A stretch of 64,000 bases of DNA, taken from assembly GCF_018446385.1 (NCBI RefSeq), contig NC_055991.1:116169794-116233793 (forward strand), in the 5' to 3' direction. How positions within the stretch are numbered: position 1 is the first letter of the stretch; each line of letters begins with the position of its first letter. Source of the stretch: Zingiber officinale. Taxonomy: Eukaryota > Streptophyta > Magnoliopsida > Zingiberales > Zingiberaceae. This document shows positions 58,634 to 64,000 of this stretch, in pieces. The notes under the pieces were generated by a model. The model made no database searches. It was not told the DNA's origin and saw only the letters and a program-made list of their open reading frames with translations. The translations under genes and the position numbers were made by a program.

Positions 58634-60287
58634 GTTATCTACAACATAAAATTTGCAGAAATAAATATCATATTCTTTAAAAATCATTTAATTAGGCCTT
58701 TAATTAAATGATGCTCCCACTGAATTCTATAATTCTTGTGGGACAAGATCCACATCATACTAACCCTTGAGTTAGCTTTGGCTAATACGCCCAAGGCTTA
58801 GTATGATCGGTAGGTAACGATTACCAATTACATCTCTATGCAACTCTTGTTTATAGAATCAATATCCGCATTTATATTAAAACTTGAGTTAGCTTTGGCT
58901 AATACGCCCGAGAGTTAATATAAACGTGATTTTGTCCTATCTTTCCAACTATTGGAAGAATGCCTATAGTTGACTCGATCCAACCGAGTAACTAGGAATA
59001 CTCAATCTAATTGAGTTTGTATTCACCCATGCGTTGATAGGCGGGACCAAGATTGTCCCTCCGTACCCTACCAAGATAATATGTATTGCTCTGCTTTGGC
59101 AGATTCAACAATACATGTTATCGAGGTAGTGATAGGTATCACGGCACGGTTAGGCATTTAGAGTTGGTTCGATCTAGATCTAATCTAATCGAGAAGGATG
59201 CATCTTGTGCACGACTTAGATCTAATCTAATCGCAAGGGTGCATCATGTGCACGACTTAGATCTAATCTAATCGTTAAGGCACTAATTAATTAATTAATT
59301 ATTAAACATGCATCAGATACATAACAATTAATTAATTAATCTATTTGTGATTTAGTCATGGCCCTACTACGATCTTCTCAAGCCAATGAGAAGATCGAAT
59401 GGTCAACCTAGGGTCAACAGCTTCTCCAAGCTCCTCCCTTTGACCACCTTGTGTTGCTCGTGCCCGCCTCGGAACTCCGTCTCGTGTGGACCCTCCACCG
59501 CTCCAATTTGTACATTACAATTTGAAACTCGAGTTACATTCGAGTCTAAATCTAATTTACAACCAGAATAAGAGAAAGGCACGATGCGCAGGCCGTGGGA
59601 AAAAATAAAAATACAGCACACACAATCATATGACGGCACGCAGGCCGTATTATTAATTACAACACAAATCCAATCTTATTGGGTATTTTGGGCCATGACT
59701 ATCAAAAATTAATATATAATTCAAAATTATATATTTTTCATAATTTTTCTGTAATTTTAAAAATAATTTTTTACAATTTTTATGAGTAAAATTTTCCGGC
59801 GGTCCCATTTAGCGGTTTCGGGCGCAATCGCGGCTTGCGGGGCCAGGGGCAGCGCCCCTACCCGCGATCTAACCATCGCGAGGGTTCCTTTGCGATCCAA
59901 CAGCGCCTAAACCCGCTGTCCCAAAACGATTTGGGTCGAGACATTGCCGTCCGGCGGGTTCGTTTTTAGCGATTTCGGGTGCAATCGCGAAGCAAATTCC
60001 CTTGCGGGGTTAGGGGAAATGCCCCTACCCACGATCTAACCATCGTGAGTTGCTCCTTTGTGATCTAATGGCACCCGACCCCGCTGTCCCAAACGGATTT
60101 GGGGCAAAACGAAGCCGTTTAAAAGAAAACTTTCCGGTAGCCGAAGCCTACAAGTGCCGAGACACTTGTGCTTCGCTTCTACGGAAAAATTACTCATAAA
60201 AACTCTAAAAACTCAATTTTTTACAGAAAATCACAGAAGGTATATTTTTCATAAAAATACAAAAGAGCCACGTGCAAGTGATACCAC
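58634..60287 (-). other. Leader region of element D with repeats
   Basis: Non-coding. Contains two copies of TTGAGTTAGCTTTGGCTAAT (58770-58800, 58880-58910), three units of CTTAGATCTAATCTAATCG-like wording (59165-59275), and a duplicated ~150-bp GC-rich block (about 59812-59960 and 59965-60115) with conserved hairpins. Confidence 0.7.
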
Positions 60288-62274
60288 TGTTGGGTTCTTC
60301 GGGCCGCGAAAACCGCTTTTTCGCGTCGCGGAAACCCCGAGTCACCCAAAACCATGGATCTCATGCAAAGATTCGTAAACAAAATTTTCGAAAAACCTTT
60401 TCTTGTATGAGTTTGTAAAAACTTTAGATCTACACTAAAGTTAAGATCATTACCCTTGTAGCGAAGCCCTTCGCGTTCCCGCATGTCCAAGATGTCGTCG
60501 GATCTCTAGTTGTCAAAGTAGACAACCTCTATATGTATCCACACGGACACAAGTAGAAGGAGATGACCAAAACACAAGGTGTGCTAGCACCAATGGAGTG
60601 TTCGGCCAAGGAATGGGAGAAGGAGAAGAGAGAGCACTCAAGGGAGAAGAAGAGTGAATGAATCAATGAGAGGAAATTCAAAAAACCCCTTAGCCATCAA
60701 GTGGTCGGTCACTCTAGGAGGTGTAACCCCCACATTAATTCCAATTAATGTGGAGACCATTAAGAGTTGTAACCCCCATGAGGTGGCACTCTAGGATGAT
60801 GTGGATCAACACTATTGGTCCACATCTTGCCACCTCACTAAATGACATGGCAACAAGTGTAACCTCCTCATTTAATGTGGGCCGACCACATTAAATGCTA
60901 TGGAGGCTTGTAACCTCCATGAGGTGACACACATTGATGATGTGGAGCAATCCTATTGGTCCACATCTTGTCAACTCACTAGTGATGTGGCAAAAAGTCA
61001 AGTCAAACATGACTTTTTCTCTTCCTCTCAAATCAAGTCAAACTTGATCAAATCTCTCTCATGGTTGATCTAATCCAACCATATGTTCAAGCCAACTTAA
61101 TATAATGAATCTAATTCATTAAATTAAGTTGATTTAATGAGTCATAATCTAAATTAGACTCATTGAATACATGAATCAACTTGAGTCCAACTCAATTAGC
61201 CCAATTTGGACTACTCTTAATCCAATATGATTCATCAAATGAATCTAATCCTCTTGGTTCATCATATGAACCAAATCTCCATCTAACTGTCCTTAGTGTG
61301 TGACCCTATAGGTTCTTGTAACGTTAGCAATGCCCTAAACCCATTTAGGAGCATAAGTAATGAGCGGTATCTAGCAACACATCATTACTACCCAAGTTAC
61401 AAGAATGTCGAGATCCGACATCACCTTGTGACTACCAATTGTGACTCCTTACAAAATATATGAAATGTTCTTCTATTCTTGACATCTAGATTGATCAATG
61501 TGAGGCATAGATCGTGTCATCCTCTAATCAATCTAAATCTTGAACTCCAAGTAGACTCACTCGATCAAATGAGCTCAACATCTCATGTTGACTCATTTGG
61601 GCATGGCCATGCACTTCGTGGTCTAACTCTATCAAGAATATTGATGTCGCTCCCGTCATATGGGAGGGATAGATCTCATCTACATCCCTCACATCCCTCT
61701 ACATAATTCGTTATATACCCAGTAATCGCCTTTATAGTCCACCCAGTTACGGGTGACGTTTGACGAAACCAAAGTACATAACTCCTTATGTAGGGATCCA
61801 TGGTGACTTCAGGTCTAAGGACTAATAGTCATACTAATAGCCACATGAGAAAGTATATGACACTCATATAACGATCCATGATACTTTCTCATGGCGGGTC
61901 ATTCAGTATACATTCTCCAATGTATACCCATGTGTCAGCATGATATCTCTATATCCATGACTTGTGAGATCAAGTCATCGAGCTGACCTACATGCTAGTC
62001 TTATTGCATTAACATTGTCCCTGAATGTTAATACTCGACTAGGAATGATTTAGAGTAGTGTTCCCTATATCATCTCACTATCGATTCAACTAATCGATTG
62101 ATATAGGTATGAACCTTCTACTCTAGAACGTTACTATACTTATTTTATCTGGCACTAATACAAATAAGCATAATAACCAAAAATCAAATGCCTTAATATA
62201 TATACATGAATATGATATACATGAGTCCATACAATCATCAAATGATTGGCTCTAGGACTCTAACTAACAAGAAC

Positions 62275-62720
62275 ATCACATGCTGGTGCTGGAGAATGAA
62301 ACATCAAGGTGAGCTCCAAATGGTGAAAGGGAAGAGCTGAAGATATCAAGTGGCCTCCATGTGGACAATCTTCGAGTGGCAGTCTTCAGGTGATGTAAAG
62401 GAAACTAGAACATGTGGTCAAACTTGAGGAGAGGAGCTCAGAACAATCGGTCAAGCTTCTGTGGAGGTTCAACCTTCATGTGGTGGAGAATGAAAACATC
62501 AAGTGGCTCCATGTGGTCCATCACGTGGTGAAGAATGGGACTTTAAACCATATGGTCCATCATGAAGAGATGAGCTCAGAACCATGTATCAATCATCTAT
62601 GGTGGTTGAGACTTCATGTGGTGAAGAAAGAACCATCAAGTGGCTCCAAATGGTGGAGAGGAGGAGCTTGCAACCATCCAATGGTGGAGAGGAGGAGTTG
62701 CACAGAATTGCTTGAAATCG
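62275..62720. repeat. Degenerate repeats of about 60-90 bp next to element D
   Basis: Variations of GAGAATGAAACATCAAG and GTGGCTCCATGTGGTC recur several times. The first ~145 bases are also present at 57596-57738, inside element D. Confidence 0.6.
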
Positions 62721-62724
62721 GATT

Positions 62725-62832
62725 TTGCTATGATTTTTTATTTTTGATTTTTTTTTTCTCTCTTTTTTTTCCTTTTTGTTCCTTTTTTTTTCTCCTTTTT
62801 TCCTTTTTTTTTCCCTCTTTTTTTTTCCTCCC
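62725..62832. repeat. Polypyrimidine tract (purine-rich on the minus strand)
   Basis: A run of about 108 bases, nearly all T with C and a few G, read directly. It sits between the LINE coding end and the degenerate repeats. Confidence 0.85.
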
Positions 62833-63475
62833 AAAAGAAAGAAGCTGTACAATACTAGATAGCCTGAAAACAAACACCAAAGAAAATAAAAAACAAAAAA
62901 TAAAATAAAAATAATAATACCAAAAGCTCCTTCATTCCACATGCTGGTGCAGCTCCCCTAGGACCTCCCTCCAAGTGTGGCAGACATCAAGGTGGCTGAT
63001 GGAGCACAATATCCGAGTGAATATCCAAGGAACGGTAGACATGGGTTTGGATCCTTCTGAAAACATCCTCCCCAACAAACGACTCCCCCTCAAATCGCAA
63101 CCGGTTGCGGGCCTGCCAAACATAATGTATCATCGCAGCCATAGCAGTGTGGCGCGCTCGCATCAGTATCCCCGTCCCCCGGTAACACCGGAGGAACACC
63201 CGCAACATCCGTCGATGCATAGTCATCTCATGTGTCATATGTAGCCAATCCCTGATACGGTCTCATATCCGTCGTATCTGCGGGCATCCGAAAAATAGAT
63301 GATCCTGCGTCTCCTCCTCCAAGCCACAGAATAAGCAGATCCTGTCAGCCTCCCCAAGGTACTCCAATCGATCCCTGGTAGGTAACCTACAATGTGCAAG
63401 TAACCATAGGGTGAAGCTGTGGCTGGGCTGGATATGTTTCCTCCATTCTGTCCTCATCTTGCTCTGTTTTGTAGA

Positions 63476-64000
63476 CGATAACTGACCTCCAGATCTACTA
63501 CGTTGAGGTCTCGAGGAGGTGGAATTTGGAGGAGTTCAGGAGGTGTCGATGCCAAGTTGTCGCTGCCTAGGTGAAATTTGGTGCGATTTGGAAGAGTTCA
63601 GCAGAACTTTTGAAGGAGCACTAATAGCTGGGGACTTGACCTTCTCATAATTTTGTTACTTCTGTACATAGGCGTAAGGGTAAGGCATTTTTTAAAATCT
63701 TGAAATGGTTTTATTTTGTCTTTTGGATTCCTCTACATGAAACCCTTTTCTTTGTCTGATAAAAACTTAGCTAGTTTTGAGTGGCTGAAGTGTTGAATTT
63801 GGATGCTGGTGCTTGATCTCTTTTCTGCTTCACAATTCACATCACTATCTCGTTACTTAGAATGGGAGTAGATGTCTTTTTTTTCTTATATGGTCTTGAT
63901 TTTACATTTGATTGACTGCCTCATATTTTTGTTACATTTTTTTATGGATTAATGTATTTATTAATCTATCAAGTAACGAGTAAATTGTTGACAAACTGAG
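63476..64000. other. Right edge, unassigned
   Basis: No gene, LTR or repeat family recognised. The sequence becomes AT-rich after 63650 and could be an intron or spacer of a gene beyond the window. The missing right part of element A is not here. Confidence 0.4.

Larger units (their letters stand above)
55610..62269 (-). mobile_element. Copia element D, rearranged fossil inside the LINE
   Basis: Two ~1.98-kb LTRs (55610-57590 and 60288-62269), read on the minus strand as TGTTAG...CCAACA. AGAAC flanks the whole (55605-55609 and 62270-62274). The primer site TGGTATCA is beside the right-hand LTR (about 60286-60279). A leader of about 1.6 kb and a gag region (about 58633-57740) follow; most of pol is absent. 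A third AGAAC and about 145 bases of flank-like sequence follow the left LTR, an unusual layout discussed in the findings. LTRs differ by about 1-2% overall by eye, more in their first 220 bases, so the element is young. Confidence 0.85.
54468..63475 (-). mobile_element. LINE (plant L1 type), 3' part only, interrupted by copia element D
   Basis: The poly(A) tail is the T run at 54468-54479, preceded on the minus strand by CTTTGATGATATATAATTTA, a usual plant L1 end. At the other end, 63457-62987 encodes the C-terminal end of ORF2: LPTRDRLEYLG, the zinc-knuckle CLFCGLEEETQDHLFFGC and then the helical tail with IHYVWQARNRLRFEG. A TGA at 63265-63263 replaces the expected Trp in RIWD, so the copy is dead. 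The 5' limit near 63475 is inferred from loss of similarity to LINE protein. Without element D the 3' untranslated part would be about 1.8 kb, long for an L1, and holds two tandem-repeat patches. Confidence 0.75.

Noticed and set aside
62414-62908. A 164-residue open frame
   Set aside because: It reads through degenerate repeats and a polypyrimidine tract (a Phe/Leu run), so it is not a gene.

Overview
The window is nuclear DNA of a flowering plant. It has spliced genes with GT-AG introns, plant-specific families (a group I bZIP factor, a SAUR, a LysM-GPI protein), nuclear tRNA genes, MITEs and large nested LTR retrotransposons. The GC-rich exons beside AT-rich introns fit a monocot, possibly in the ginger/banana order, but that placement is a guess.

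The left part (1-27,000) is gene-bearing. In order it holds: the 3' part of a bZIP29/30-like transcription factor (1-3849, +); UFD1, a CDC48 adaptor (5060-8062, +); EMC8/9, a subunit of the ER membrane insertase (9710-12102, +); a SAUR gene (14349-14642, +); tRNA-Phe(GAA) (15454-15526, +); a plastid- or mitochondrion-targeted class I aminotransferase of the kynurenine aminotransferase type (15852-18268, +); three identical tRNA-Lys(CUU) genes (22436-22822, -); and a LysM-domain GPI-anchored pattern receptor (24053-26795, -). Exon structures were worked out by hand, and every exon joins in phase. The spacers hold a TRIM relic, two copies of a fold-back MITE, a hAT-type MITE with a perfect 8-bp target duplication, a Mutator-like MITE and decayed LTRs. 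The genes are ordinary housekeeping or signalling genes with no sign of acting as a cluster.

The right part (28,100-63,475) is a retrotransposon nest. Gypsy element A (29245 to at least 54467) of the Tat type carries a related gypsy element B (32141-47013, target duplication GCGGC). B carries a gag-only copia element C (37282-41448, minus strand, target duplication ACTTC). A and B each have a hairpin-forming tandem array after the integrase, then a long antisense reading region with a gypsy-type transposase-like domain and a coiled coil. The right LTR of A is cut by the poly(A) end of a LINE on the minus strand (54468-63475), and the LINE carries a rearranged copia element D (55610-62269). 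All LTR elements are treated as fossils; none is whole.

The most interesting signal is that three unrelated repeat arrays (in A/B, in the LINE and in the leader of D) carry short hairpins whose two arms change together between repeat units. The antisense region of A and B and the unusual layout of D also deserve a second look.
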